64,000 nucleotides of DNA from Streptomyces griseochromogenes (lineage in GTDB: Bacteria; Actinomycetota; Actinomycetes; Streptomycetales; Streptomycetaceae), in the NCBI RefSeq assembly GCF_001542625.1, contig NZ_CP016279.1:868001-932000 (forward strand), written 5' to 3'. The translations under genes were made by a program, and so were the position numbers. The notes beneath the pieces are model-generated. The model did no database searches. It saw only the letters and a list, made by a program, of their open reading frames with translations, and was not told where the DNA came from. Shown here in pieces: positions 46,328-55,301 of the stretch. Position 1 is the first letter of the stretch. Each line of letters opens with the position of its first letter.

Positions 46328-48175
46328 ATGTGCGGAATCGTGGGATACGTAGGGTCGCAGTCGGCGCTCGATGTCGTGATGGCCGGGCTGAAGCGGCTGG
46401 AGTACCGGGGATACGACTCGGCGGGCGTCGCCGTGCCGGCGGACGGCGGACTGGCCGCGGCGAAGAAGGCCGGGAAACTGGTCAATCTGGAGAAGGAACT
46501 GGTCGAGCGGCCGCTGCCGGCGGGCTCGACCGGCATCGGGCACACCCGCTGGGCCACCCACGGCGGCCCGACGGACGCGAACGCGCACCCGCACCTGGAC
46601 AACGCGGGCCGGGTCGCCGTCGTCCACAACGGCATCATCGAGAACTTCGCGGTGCTGCGCGCGGAGCTGGCGGAGCGGGGCCACGTCCTGGCCTCCGAGA
46701 CGGACACCGAAGTCGTCGCCCACCTGCTGGCCGAGGAGTTCTCGGCCTGCGCCGACCTGGCGGAGGCGATGCGGCTGGTGTGCCGACGCCTGGAGGGCGC
46801 GTTCACGCTGGTCGCCGCGCACGCCGACGCCCCCGACGTGGTCGTGGGCGCGCGCCGCAACTCCCCGCTCGTGGTGGGCATCGGCGAGGGCGAGGCGTTC
46901 CTGGCCTCCGACGTCGCCGCGTTCATCGCCCACACCCGCTCGGCGATCGAGCTGGGCCAGGACCAGGTGGTGGAGCTGCGCCGCGACGGCGCGACGGTGA
47001 CCGGCTTCGACGGCCGCCCCGCCGACGTCCGCTCGTACCACGTCGACTGGGACGCCTCGGCCGCCGAGAAGGGCGGCTACGACTACTTCATGCTCAAGGA
47101 GATCGCCGAGCAGCCCAAGGCGGTCGCCGACACCCTGCTGGGCCGCATCGACCCCTCCGGCTCGCTGACCCTGGACGAGGTGCGGATCACCCCGTCCGAG
47201 CTGCGCGAGGTGGACAAGGTCGTCATCGTCGCGTGCGGTACGGCCTTCCACGCCGGTCTGATCGCCAAGTACGCCATCGAGCACTGGACGCGGATCCCCT
47301 GCGAGGTGGAACTGGCCAGCGAGTTCCGCTACCGCGACCCGATCCTCGACTCCCGGTCCCTGGTGATCGCCATCTCCCAGTCCGGCGAGACCATGGACAC
47401 GCTGATGGCGCTGCGGCACGCGCGCGAACAGGGCTCCAAGGTCCTGGCCATCTGCAACACCAACGGTTCGACGATCCCTCGCGAGTCGGACGCGGTGCTG
47501 TACACGCACGCCGGCCCGGAGGTCGCCGTCGCCTCCACCAAGGCGTTCCTGACCCAGCTGGTGGCCTGCTACCTGGTGGCCCTGTACCTGGGCCAGGTGC
47601 GGGGCACCAAGTGGGGCGACGAGATCGGGGCCGTGATCCGGGACCTGTCGAAGATCTCGTGCGAAGTCGAGCGGGTCCTGGAGACCATGGAGCCCGTACG
47701 GGAGCTCGCGCGTTCCCTGGCCGACAAGGACACGGTGCTGTTCCTGGGCCGGCACGTGGGCTATCCGGTCGCCCTGGAAGGCGCCCTCAAGCTCAAGGAA
47801 CTCGCCTACATGCACGCCGAGGGCTTCGCGGCGGGCGAGCTGAAGCACGGGCCGATCGCGCTCATCGAGGAGGACGTCCCGGTGGTCGTGGTCGTACCGT
47901 CGCCCCGCGGCCGGTCCGTCCTCCACGACAAGATCGTCTCCAACATCCAGGAGATCCGGGCGAGGGGCGCGCGGACGATCGTGATCGCGGAGGAGGGGGA
48001 CGAGGCGGTGGCCCCGTACGCGGACCATCTCATTCGGATTCCCGCGACTCCGACGCTGCTGCAGCCGCTGGTGGCGACGGTGCCGCTCCAGGTCTTCGCG
48101 TGCGAGTTGGCCACCGCCCGGGGGAACGAGGTGGATCAGCCTCGGAACCTGGCGAAGTCGGTGACGGTGGAGTAG
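46328..48175 (+). CDS. glmS: Glutamine-fructose-6-phosphate aminotransferase GlmS
   Basis: 615 residues. Makes glucosamine-6-P from fructose-6-P and glutamine. Cys2 nucleophile right after Met (MCGIVGYVGSQSALDV), GHTRWATHG and NGIIENF in the glutaminase half; two SIS domains in the isomerase half with ACGTAFHAG, SQSGETMDTLMAL, and C-terminal NLAKSVTVE. Standard length. No ribozyme-like sequence was noticed upstream. Its last 40 bases overlap the reverse DUF397 gene. Confidence 0.97.
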   Translation: MCGIVGYVGSQSALDVVMAGLKRLEYRGYDSAGVAVPADGGLAAAKKAGKLVNLEKELVERPLPAGSTGIGHTRWATHGGPTDANAHPHLDNAGRVAVVHNGIIENFAVLRAELAERGHVLASETDTEVVAHLLAEEFSACADLAEAMRLVCRRLEGAFTLVAAHADAPDVVVGARRNSPLVVGIGEGEAFLASDVAAFIAHTRSAIELGQDQVVELRRDGATVTGFDGRPADVRSYHVDWDASAAEKGGYDYFMLKEIAEQPKAVADTLLGRIDPSGSLTLDEVRITPSELREVDKVVIVACGTAFHAGLIAKYAIEHWTRIPCEVELASEFRYRDPILDSRSLVIAISQSGETMDTLMALRHAREQGSKVLAICNTNGSTIPRESDAVLYTHAGPEVAVASTKAFLTQLVACYLVALYLGQVRGTKWGDEIGAVIRDLSKISCEVERVLETMEPVRELARSLADKDTVLFLGRHVGYPVALEGALKLKELAYMHAEGFAAGELKHGPIALIEEDVPVVVVVPSPRGRSVLHDKIVSNIQEIRARGARTIVIAEEGDEAVAPYADHLIRIPATPTLLQPLVATVPLQVFACELATARGNEVDQPRNLAKSVTVE

Positions 48176-48354
48176 TCCTTCACGCCACCGAGGAAGGCGG
48201 CGAAGGCTCCGGCCGGGAAGGTGAGGGTTGCTCTGGCCGGAGCCTTTGAGTCGCGGATGGCTATGTGGGTGGGGGAGTTTGCGATCTCGACGCATTCGTT
48301 GCCGTCGCCACCGCCGGAGTAGGACGACTTCCGCCAGTTGTCGGGATTGGTCAT
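48136..48354 (-). CDS. DUF397 protein
   Basis: 72 residues. MTNPDNWRKSSYSGGGDGNECVEIA, then IAIRDSK and LTFPAGAFAAFLGGVK, the DUF397 pattern. These small proteins pair with XRE regulators in streptomycetes (whiJ-type loci, proposed toxin-antitoxin-like partners). ATG at 48354 with GAGG eight bases upstream; a GTG at 48366 would overlap the regulator stop. It is unusual that the last ~13 residues (DYSTVTDFARFRG) are encoded antisense to the glmS 3' end. Confidence 0.88.
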   Translation of the reverse strand: MTNPDNWRKSSYSGGGDGNECVEIANSPTHIAIRDSKAPARATLTFPAGAFAAFLGGVKDYSTVTDFARFRG

Positions 48355-48362
48355 CGGGTGCC

Positions 48363-49214
48363 TCACAGCTCCTTCGCCAACCTGTTGATGAAGTCACGCG
48401 AGCGCTCGGGTTCGAGTGACACGGCCTCCAGTTTACGGAAGCGCGCTCGGAAGGCGCTGAGTTGAGCTTCGAAGTCTATGAAAACGGTGCCGTGAGGGGC
48501 GTCACGTACGACTGTGTCCAGCTTAGGGGCGGAACCACCGACGTAGGCCATTGCGCTTCCGGCTTGGGAGAAGCCGTCCAAGTCGAAAGGGATCACACGC
48601 ACCGTGACGTGATCCGTATCCGAGAGTTCCAGGATGCGGTCGAGTTGGGCTCGTGACACTACGCGATCGCGGACCCTGATGCGTAGAGCCGCTTCGTGGA
48701 TCACGACCTCGACGGGGATGGGTGCGGGGCCTTCGACAACCACGCGCCGGGCCATGCGGTGGCGGACGCGCAACTCAAGTTCTTCTTCGGTGAGTTCTGG
48801 GATCCTGTCGGAGAACACGGCGCGGGCGTAATTCGCCGTCTGCAAGAGGCCCGGCACGTATGTGATGGCCACGTGACGCTGGAATCGGGAGTGGTGATCC
48901 AGCTCGGCAAGATCGAGGAATGACGTCGGCAGCAGGCCCCGGTACTCCTCCCACCAGCCCCGTGTGCGGTCAGTGGCCATCGCGACCAGAGCGCCGATGA
49001 ACTCCTCGTCCGTGCAGGCGTAGTGAGATGCGAGGCGACGCAGGCGCTCCTCGCTCACTCCCGACAGGCCCGCCTCGATCTGGCTGATCTGGACGTTGCT
49101 CACGCCGAGCATGGCTGCCGCCTGCCGGGCGGTGAGGCCCGCAGCCTCACGGAGTCTGCGGAGTTCGACCGCCAGGCGCAGCTGCCGCGCCGTTGGTTCG
49201 CGCCTGGTGGGCAT
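48363..49214 (-). CDS. XRE-family regulator (WhiJ/Scr1-type, DUF5753)
   Basis: 283 residues. N-terminal helix-turn-helix: LRRLREAAGLTARQAAAMLG, then VSNVQISQIEAGLSGVSEERL. The ~180-residue C-terminal part (HHSRFQRHVAITYVPGLLQT, ANYARAVF, RQARL-like RHRMARRVV, AMAYVGGSAPKLDTVV) is the DUF5753 domain of WhiJ-like proteins. AGGAGCAG ribosome site. It is paired with DUF397 and stands opposite a broken ATPase gene of the same locus type. Likely autoregulatory via the divergent region. Confidence 0.88.
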   Translation of the reverse strand: MPTRREPTARQLRLAVELRRLREAAGLTARQAAAMLGVSNVQISQIEAGLSGVSEERLRRLASHYACTDEEFIGALVAMATDRTRGWWEEYRGLLPTSFLDLAELDHHSRFQRHVAITYVPGLLQTANYARAVFSDRIPELTEEELELRVRHRMARRVVVEGPAPIPVEVVIHEAALRIRVRDRVVSRAQLDRILELSDTDHVTVRVIPFDLDGFSQAGSAMAYVGGSAPKLDTVVRDAPHGTVFIDFEAQLSAFRARFRKLEAVSLEPERSRDFINRLAKEL

Positions 49215-49233
49215 TGGCTGCTCCTAACTCCAA

Positions 49234-49249
49234 CGCGCCTGTTGGCGCG
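49234..49249. promoter_or_regulatory. Candidate operator upstream of the XRE gene
   Basis: Perfect inverted repeat CGCGCC-TGTT-GGCGCG, 20 bases before the regulator start, in the divergent region. Position suggests autoregulation; no known site consensus matched. Confidence 0.4.
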
Positions 49250-49279
49250 GCTCGTTCGGGGTCAGATTACGCGACCGGC

Positions 49280-49309
49280 TTGTCGCGCCGAAACTTTCAG
49301 GTCTACCGT
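49280..49309 (+). promoter_or_regulatory. Candidate promoter for the broken ATPase gene
   Basis: TTGTCG (49280-49285), 18-base spacer, TACCGT (49304-49309), about 110 bases before the ATG at 49421. Reasonable vegetative pattern. Confidence 0.4.
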
Positions 49310-49420
49310 CAGTTATGCATCGCACACGCAGCGGAAGTGCACCGCTTCGTCCTGCCGTGACGGCTGCGGCAAATGCCGCAGCACGTCAAATCCCCCTCAC
49401 CGCACTGGAGTTGATGACGC

Positions 49421-49825
49421 ATGCCCGAAACCTGGGACTACACCCTCTACATCCCCAACGACCTCAGAGCGGTTACGGTCTGCCGCCGCACCCTGCGCCT
49501 GATCCTGACCCTGCACGGCCTGATCGGGCTGGTCGACACCGCGGAACTCCTCGCGACGGAGCTGGTCTCCAACGCCGTACGGCACACCAAGGGGCCGGCC
49601 GCCCTCAGGGTCCGGCGCAACCCGGAGGGCATGGTCTGGATCGGGGCGTAGGACACCGACCCCGAACCACCAGACCCGCCGAGGCCGTTGGAGCAGGCTG
49701 TCGAGCTGGAGGAGGGGCGGGGACTGGGCCTGGTCATGACGTGTGCGGACTACTGGGGCTGGCAGCCGTCGGCCAGGTTCGGGAACCGGGGCAAGTACGT
49801 GTGGTGCGAACTGGAGGCTGCGTGA
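49421..49825 (+). pseudogene. ATP-binding (HATPase/RsbW-like) protein, broken by an amber codon
   Basis: The frame reads MPETWDYTLYIPNDLRAVTV, N-box LLATELVSNAVRHTKGPAAL, VWIGA, then TAG (49649-49651), and continues in the same frame DTDPEPPDP...EEGRGLGLVMTCADYWGW...GKYVWCELEAA to TGA at 49823. The G2 box GRGLGL lies after the stop. The codon would be TGG (W) with one change (family members read V.W.DTDP), so a single G-to-A mutation explains it. 134 codons in total. These anti-sigma-like ATPases are regular partners of whiJ/DUF397 loci. Translational coupling to the next gene (TGATG) is preserved. Readthrough or a sequencing error cannot be excluded. Confidence 0.8.
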
Positions 49826-50414
49826 TGGTCGGCTCGTCGCACGAGGCGCTGCACGTCCCGTTTCCCGAGCCGCGGGAGATCGCGGCGCTGAACGTGGACC
49901 TGACCGAGACCGAGCCGGTCGAGCGCCGCGTGGACACGCTGCTGCGGGCGGAGACGGACGAGGGCACGTACCTGCTGGTGGTGTAGTCACAGGGGAAGGC
50001 GGACGACCGCAAGCGGGGCAGCTGGCCGTACTACCTGTCGTAACTGGAATCGCTGGCATCCGCCCTGCGGACCGTCGACCCCGACAGCGCCGCGGTCTTC
50101 GTGCAGTTCGTCGACTCGTGCCTGGCCGATCCCCAGGCGAAGCAGATGTGGAGGGATTTGATGACGGCGATCCAGTACTTCTGGCGGCACCCGCTGGCCG
50201 AACAGGTACGCGAAGAAGGCCGCGAAGAGGGTCGTATCGTCGTATCGAGGATCGCCGCGAGATGGTCCTCCGCATCCTCGAATGGCGCGGTATTCCGGTG
50301 ACCGACGCCGTCCGCGAGCAGGTGGAAGCCTGCACGGATCTGGACCGGCTCGAAGCCTGGGCGCAGCGTGCGGTGCATGCGACGGACGCGGCGGAGCTGT
50401 TCGTCGGGGAGTGA
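49825..50414 (+). pseudogene. Rpn/YhgA-like nuclease family gene, degenerate
   Basis: Starts MVGSSHEALHVPFPEPREIAALNVDLTETEPVERRV and ends LEWRGIPVTDAVREQVEACTDL...AAELFVGE, a streptomycete family of about 290 residues I recall as PD-(D/E)XK Rpn-type. Here: TAG at 49984 (after TYLLVV), TAA at 50041 (after YYLS), apparent loss of codons near the start and in the middle (PYYLS directly followed by LASALRTVDPDS), and an 8-bp tandem duplication GTCGTATC at 50231-50246 that shifts the frame before EDRREMVLRI. Clearly non-functional; family assignment is from memory. Confidence 0.78.
50231..50246 (+). repeat. 8-bp tandem duplication
   Basis: GTCGTATC GTCGTATC. Removing one copy restores the frame GRIEDRREMV across the site, so it is the frameshifting lesion of the pseudogene. 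Confidence 0.8.
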
Positions 50415-50472
50415 CAGGGAGGGGGAGGGCCCTCGGTCGGCTCTGTCTGCCGGTGGCCCTCACACTGTTGCG

Positions 50473-51177
50473 ATGGATCATGTCGAAGTCGCCGCGCAGC
50501 TGGTGCGTGACCGTTTCCCCGGGGCTCGGGCCGCCTTTCTGGCCGGCAGTGTGCTGACCCATCGCCGTACGGCCACCTCCGATCTGGACATCGTGGTGCT
50601 GCTGGCCGGGCCGCCCGCGCCGTTCCGGGAGAGCCTGGTGTACGAGGGATGGCCGGTGGAGCTGTTCGTGCAGACCGAGGCCGACTGGCGGGGCTTCGCC
50701 GAGCGGGAGACGGCCGAGCGCAGCTCTCCGTTGCTGGCGATGTGCGCGGAGGGTGTGCTGCTGTCGGACGCGGACGGACTCGGGGCCGCGTTGCGGGCCG
50801 AGGCCCGGGAACGGGTGGCTGCCGGGCCCCCTCCGGTGTCCGCGACGGAGTTGGAGGACCGGCGGTATTCGCTCACCGACACCCTGGACGATCTGCGCGG
50901 CTGCACCGATGCGCAGGAGCGGGCGTATCTCGTGGCCCATCTGCTCCAGCGGGCCTCCGAACTGGCGCTGTTGGCGGGCGGGCACTGGCTGGGCGGCGGC
51001 AAGTGGCTCTCGCGGAGGCTCGCCGCGGCCGATCCCGGGCTGCACGGGCGGCTGACGGCGGGTGCCGCCGCGGCGATCGCCGGCCAGGGTGAGGGGCCGG
51101 GGCGCTTCGTGGACGCGGTGAACGAGGTCCTGGAGCTGGCCGGTGGGCCCCTGTGGGCCGGATACAGCCGGGGATGA
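50473..51177 (+). CDS. Nucleotidyltransferase-domain protein
   Basis: 234 residues. N-terminal NT-beta fold: FLAGSVLTHRRTATSDLDIVVLL gives G-S and D-x-D, the metal site of this superfamily; a later acidic residue follows around VELFVQTE. The C-terminal half is helical (DTLDDLRGCTDAQERAYLVA, LALLAGGHWLGGGKWLSRRL), like kanamycin-nucleotidyltransferase or MNT/HEPN pairs fused. Substrate unknown. ATG at 50473 chosen since it starts the domain and lies just after the pseudogene. Confidence 0.75.
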   Translation: MDHVEVAAQLVRDRFPGARAAFLAGSVLTHRRTATSDLDIVVLLAGPPAPFRESLVYEGWPVELFVQTEADWRGFAERETAERSSPLLAMCAEGVLLSDADGLGAALRAEARERVAAGPPPVSATELEDRRYSLTDTLDDLRGCTDAQERAYLVAHLLQRASELALLAGGHWLGGGKWLSRRLAAADPGLHGRLTAGAAAAIAGQGEGPGRFVDAVNEVLELAGGPLWAGYSRG

Positions 51178-51186
51178 AGCCGGGCC

Positions 51187-52281
51187 TCAGTCGGTCTCCG
51201 ACGCCGCCAGTACGGTGACGCGGGTGCGGGTGGGGTCCAGGCAGGCGAAGGCCGTGTCCGTGAGGTCCCAGGTGAACCACTCGTTGTCGGTGTACCGCGG
51301 CAGGGCGAAGCGGATCCAGCGGTGGTCGGCGGCGGCGCGTATCGCGTCCTGGTGCGGGGGCTCCGGGGCTAGGTCCATCACCGCGTACAGGCTCTGCCAG
51401 GTGTGCAGGCGGGCGTAGGCGCCGTACTGGGGTTCGCCCCACATCCCTCCTGCGAAGTCGGCGAGGAAGAGGTCGGCGGCCAGGTCGTCCGCGGTGGTGT
51501 GGGCCGTGGTGAGCAGGTCGGACGTGGTGAATTCCAGGCACTCGGCGTCGAGTTCGGCGAGCAGGGCGCCATTGAGGTCGGCCGGGTCCAGGGGCTCGGG
51601 GAGGGTGTAGAAGGCGGCTTCGTACTGGCAGAGCTGAGCGAAGCCCGTGGTGGCCGCGTCGCCGCGGGTCTCATCGAGCACCCGGCGCGCGGTGCGGCCG
51701 GCGCGGGTGCCGCCGTCGGTGGACGGCGTCACCGGGTACGCGGCATGCAGCCGCTTCGGATTCTCGGAGCCGAGCATGCCGCCCTCGATCCTGCCGTAGC
51801 GGTTCATCCGGGACTCGAAGGCGAATGAGTTCAGCGGCAGCCAGGCGAGCGGGTGGCCGAGTTCACGCAGGCCGGCGCCGTAGGAGAGGTAGACGTCGTT
51901 GTCCCGGGGGTGGTTGAAGCCGTGCAGGCGGGCCAACTCGTGCAGGAGACAGGCCCGGAACTCCGTCCCGGGATCGTCCGGCGAGACGGGCGTACGGGAC
52001 TCGAACTGCGGCCTGAGGCCGACGATGCTCGGCCGCTGCACGAGCTGCCATGCGATCTGCCGCACCAGCCGCCGCCAGGACTCCGGCTCCCGTACCTCGC
52101 CCAGGTCCTCCGCGAGCCGGACGGCCCAGTCGGTGGCCTCCTGACTGCGCTGATCGGCCAGCATGCGGGAGAGCTTGGCGAACTGGAAGCGGTCGGCCGC
52201 CGCCAGCGCCAGGTCATGCAGGCGTTCGGGCTCGGTCGCGGCGTAGGCCTTCAGGGCGTCGTCGTCGGGGAGTTCGGGCAC
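51187..52281 (-). CDS. Hypothetical protein (possibly DUF6183 family)
   Basis: 364 residues, soluble, no signal. Starts MPELPDDDALKAYAATEPER; central HPRDNDVYLSYGAGLRELGH, PLAWLPLNSFAFESRMNRYG, and C-terminal FAGGMWGEPQYGAYARLHTW. I associate the pattern with a streptomycete-specific family (DUF6183), with moderate doubt. No catalytic motif is evident. Convergent with the nucleotidyltransferase gene, nine bases apart; GTG start. Confidence 0.6.
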   Translation of the reverse strand: MPELPDDDALKAYAATEPERLHDLALAAADRFQFAKLSRMLADQRSQEATDWAVRLAEDLGEVREPESWRRLVRQIAWQLVQRPSIVGLRPQFESRTPVSPDDPGTEFRACLLHELARLHGFNHPRDNDVYLSYGAGLRELGHPLAWLPLNSFAFESRMNRYGRIEGGMLGSENPKRLHAAYPVTPSTDGGTRAGRTARRVLDETRGDAATTGFAQLCQYEAAFYTLPEPLDPADLNGALLAELDAECLEFTTSDLLTTAHTTADDLAADLFLADFAGGMWGEPQYGAYARLHTWQSLYAVMDLAPEPPHQDAIRAAADHRWIRFALPRYTDNEWFTWDLTDTAFACLDPTRTRVTVLAASETD

Positions 52282-52427
52282 CGGATCACCGTAAACCGCG
52301 TCCCGGGCGTGCTCGGCAGCCCCGCTCCGCCGTGCGGGGGAGCGGGATACGACCTGTGCCCGATGGAACGGGCTGGGTCGCCGACAAGGGTGGGGTTCCT
52401 GGCCGGAGAGAAGAATGGGGACCCCGA

Positions 52428-53390
52428 ATGGATGTGGACCGGGTCGGGCGGGGAGCCGCGCACGGGGCGGCCCTGGCGATGACACCCTATGCGTTGATCA
52501 AGCTCTCCTGGGTCGTCGGAGCGGTTGCGGGACTGCTGCCGATCGGTCGGGGGTTCGACATGGCCGACTGGGTCGTGCTCAACACCGTGACCATCGGCAT
52601 GGCGGGCATCGGGATCGTCATGGCTCTCGCCCTGGTGCGGCCCTGGGGCATGCGGATACCCGGACCGCTGGTGGCGTTCGTCGCCTGGGTGGGCACGGGG
52701 TTCCTCGTCCCCCTGCTGCCGTATGCCGTTCTGGACGCGTTGCTGGGGCTGTCGGACGGCCGGCAGCGGCACCATGACGACGACGGCCCGTCGGTGCCGG
52801 GTTGGGAGGCCGCTCTGATCCAGATCAGCTTCGTGGGGATGGGACTCGGCCTGGCGGTCGCCCTGCCCGTCTATCTTCGGCGGCGTTGGCCGCAGGTGTT
52901 CGCCGGCCGGGTCGGCGATGCGGGCGGGAGCGGTTCGCGTCTTGTGCCGTGGGCGGTGGGGGCCGCGGCCGTGATCGGTGTGGTCTGGTGCTTCTGGGCA
53001 CTCGGCGGCACGGTCGGCATGGCACATCCGGCGGAACGGAGTCCCGGCGGGCGGCTGCTGGACGGGGTATGGGGAGTGTGGGCGCTGACCGCCTCCGCCG
53101 CCACCTGGACGGTCAGCCGCGGCCGGCCCTCTCGGCTGCCCCGCCGGCTCCCCTTGACGCTGGGCTGGTTGGGGACGGGCTCGCTCTTCGCGTGGAGCGC
53201 CTGGAAGCTGCCGCTCACGGTGTACCTGGCGGTGGCTCGTCCCGCCGCGGAGTCGTTGCCGGAGGACCTCGCTCTCGCGACCGTGCTGCACCTCGGCGCC
53301 GTGGTGGCGGGAGCGGTCATGCTGACGGCGCTCGTCCACCGTCGAGAACCCCTGCGCCCGAGCCCTCGGCCCGTAGGCTCGCCCCCATGA
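52428..53390 (+). CDS. Multipass membrane protein of unknown function
   Basis: 320 residues with about seven predicted membrane helices (e.g. [72 protein letters not shown] region, [18 protein letters not shown]). A cytoplasmic loop has [11 protein letters not shown]. No transporter or enzyme motif recognised. ATG at 52428; stop overlaps the acpS ATG (ATGA), so it may be cotranscribed with acpS. Confidence 0.72.
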   Translation: MDVDRVGRGAAHGAALAMTPYALIKLSWVVGAVAGLLPIGRGFDMADWVVLNTVTIGMAGIGIVMALALVRPWGMRIPGPLVAFVAWVGTGFLVPLLPYAVLDALLGLSDGRQRHHDDDGPSVPGWEAALIQISFVGMGLGLAVALPVYLRRRWPQVFAGRVGDAGGSGSRLVPWAVGAAAVIGVVWCFWALGGTVGMAHPAERSPGGRLLDGVWGVWALTASAATWTVSRGRPSRLPRRLPLTLGWLGTGSLFAWSAWKLPLTVYLAVARPAAESLPEDLALATVLHLGAVVAGAVMLTALVHRREPLRPSPRPVGSPP

Positions 53391-53758
53391 GCATCATCGG
53401 AGTCGGCATCGACGTCGCCGAGATCGACCGGTTCCGGGCGTCGCTGGATCGGACGCCCGGGCTGGCCGATCGGCTGTTCCTGGAGAGTGAGTTGCTGCTG
53501 CCCAACGGGGAGCGGCGCGGTATCGCCTCCCTCGCGGTGCGGTTCGCCGCCAAGGAGGCGGTCGCCAAGGCGCTGGGCGCGCCCGGCGGGCTGCACTGGA
53601 CCGACGCCGAGGTGTACGTCGAGGACAGCGGGCAGCCACGGCTGCGGGTCAAGGGGACCGTGGCCGCGCGGGCGTCGGAACTCGGAGTGCGGTCCTGGCA
53701 TGTGTCGCTCAGCCATGACGCGGGGGTGGCGTCGGCCGTGGTGATCGCCGAGGGGTGA
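53387..53758 (+). CDS. acpS: Holo-acyl-carrier-protein synthase
   Basis: 123 residues. Transfers 4'-phosphopantetheine to [15 protein letters not shown] (Asp for magnesium), [13 protein letters not shown] (Glu) and [17 protein letters not shown] are the AcpS signatures. Length is typical. Four-base overlap with the upstream membrane protein; nnrD 46 bases downstream. Confidence 0.96.
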   Translation: MSIIGVGIDVAEIDRFRASLDRTPGLADRLFLESELLLPNGERRGIASLAVRFAAKEAVAKALGAPGGLHWTDAEVYVEDSGQPRLRVKGTVAARASELGVRSWHVSLSHDAGVASAVVIAEG

Positions 53759-53804
53759 ACGGGCCGGGTGCGGTCACCGGCGTTTCCGGGGCAGACTCGA
53801 CCTC

Positions 53805-55235
53805 ATGCGTACTGCGTACAGCGTGGAGACGGTAAGGGCGGCCGAGCGGGAGCTGATGGCACGGCTGCCGGACGGGGCGCTGATGCAGCGGGCCGCCGCC
53901 GGGCTGGCCGCTGCCTGCGCGGAGTTGCTCGGGCGGGTGTACGGCAGCCGGGTGGTGCTGCTGGTCGGAAGCGGGGACAACGGCGGGGACGCGCTGTACG
54001 CCGGTGCCCGGCTGGCCCGGCGCGGCGCCGGGGTCACCGCCGTACTGGTCTCGCCCGAGCGCACCCATTCCGGTGGCCTCGCGGCGCTGCGCCGGGCGGG
54101 AGGCTCGGCCGTGGGTCCCGGGACCGCCGAGGAGGCGATCGCGCGGGCCGATCTCGTCATGGACGGCATCGTCGGGATCGGCGGCAAGGGCGGGCTGCGG
54201 CCGGAAGCGGAGGCGCTGGCCGGCGCCGTGGAGCGGTCCCGGGCCGCCGTCGTCGCCGTCGATCTGCCGAGCGGGGTCGAGGCGGACACCGGCGAGGTCC
54301 GCGGTGCTGCGATCCGGGCCGACCTCACCGTCACCTTCGGGACCCACAAGCCGGGGCTGCTCATCGATCCGGCGCGGGAGTACGCCGGGTCCGTGCGGCT
54401 GATCGACATCGGGCTCGAACTGCCGCCCGCCGCCGAGCTGGAGGCGTTGCAGCACGCCGATGTGGCGCGGCTGCTGCCGGTGCCCGCGGCGGAGAGCGAC
54501 AAGTACCGGCGGGGCGTCGTGGGCATCGCCGCCGGGTCCTCGCGGTATCCGGGGGCCGCCGTGCTCGCCGTCTTCGGAGCGCTGCGGGGCGGGGCCGGGG
54601 CCGTACGGTACGTCGGGCCCGCGAGCGGCGCCGTCATCGCCCGCTTCCCGGAGACGCTGGTCTCCGACGAAGGGCCCGGCAAGGCCGGACGGGTGCAGGC
54701 CTGGGTGGTGGGCCCCGGGGCCGGGGACGACGCGGCCACCGTGGCGGAGGTGCTGGACATCGACGTGCCGGTGCTGCTGGACGCCGACGGGCTGCGGCTG
54801 GCCGAGCGGGACGTGGTACGGGCGCGTACGGCGCCGACGCTGATGACCCCGCACGCCGGGGAGGCCGCCGCGCTGCTCGGGGTGCGGCGGGAGGAGGTCG
54901 AGGGGGCTCGGCTGGCCGCGGTGCGGGAGCTGGCGGCGGTGTACCGGGCGACCGTGCTGCTCAAGGGGTCGACGACGCTGGTCGCCGACTTCGGCGGAGG
55001 AGCGGTGCGGGTGAACGCCACCGGGACGGGGTGGCTGGCCACGGCCGGGAGCGGGGACGTGTTGTCGGGGCTGGCGGGATCGCTGCTGGCGTCCGGGCTG
55101 TCGGCGCTGGACGCGGGGAGTACGGCGGCGTATCTGCACGGGCTCGCGGGGCGGTTCGCGGCCCAGGGGGCGCCGGCGGGGGCGCATGACGTCGCTTCGC
55201 GGATTCCGGAGGCGTGGAGGGACGTGCGGGGCTGA
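53805..55235 (+). CDS. nnrD: Bifunctional NAD(P)HX epimerase/dehydratase
   Basis: 476 residues. Repairs hydrated NAD(P)H. The N-terminal half is the epimerase (YjeF_N): LVGSGDNGGDALYAGARLAR, VVAVDLPSGVEADTG. The C-terminal half is the ADP-dependent dehydratase: KYRRGVVGIAAGSSRYPGAA, MTPHAGEAAALLG, VLLKGSTTLVADFGG and NATGTGWLATAGSGDVLSG. Usual length for the fused enzyme; located after acpS as in S. coelicolor. Confidence 0.96.
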   Translation: MRTAYSVETVRAAERELMARLPDGALMQRAAAGLAAACAELLGRVYGSRVVLLVGSGDNGGDALYAGARLARRGAGVTAVLVSPERTHSGGLAALRRAGGSAVGPGTAEEAIARADLVMDGIVGIGGKGGLRPEAEALAGAVERSRAAVVAVDLPSGVEADTGEVRGAAIRADLTVTFGTHKPGLLIDPAREYAGSVRLIDIGLELPPAAELEALQHADVARLLPVPAAESDKYRRGVVGIAAGSSRYPGAAVLAVFGALRGGAGAVRYVGPASGAVIARFPETLVSDEGPGKAGRVQAWVVGPGAGDDAATVAEVLDIDVPVLLDADGLRLAERDVVRARTAPTLMTPHAGEAAALLGVRREEVEGARLAAVRELAAVYRATVLLKGSTTLVADFGGGAVRVNATGTGWLATAGSGDVLSGLAGSLLASGLSALDAGSTAAYLHGLAGRFAAQGAPAGAHDVASRIPEAWRDVRG

Positions 55236-55301
55236 GGGCTGCGGGGTCTCTTCGGCGCCCGGCACTGGGGGAGGCACGACCGCCCGCGGCCAGGGGCTCC
55301 G

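Noticed and set aside
46148..48397. Reverse frame of ~750 codons opposite glmS
   Set aside because: Shadow of glmS. Only the separate DUF397 gene at its far end is real.
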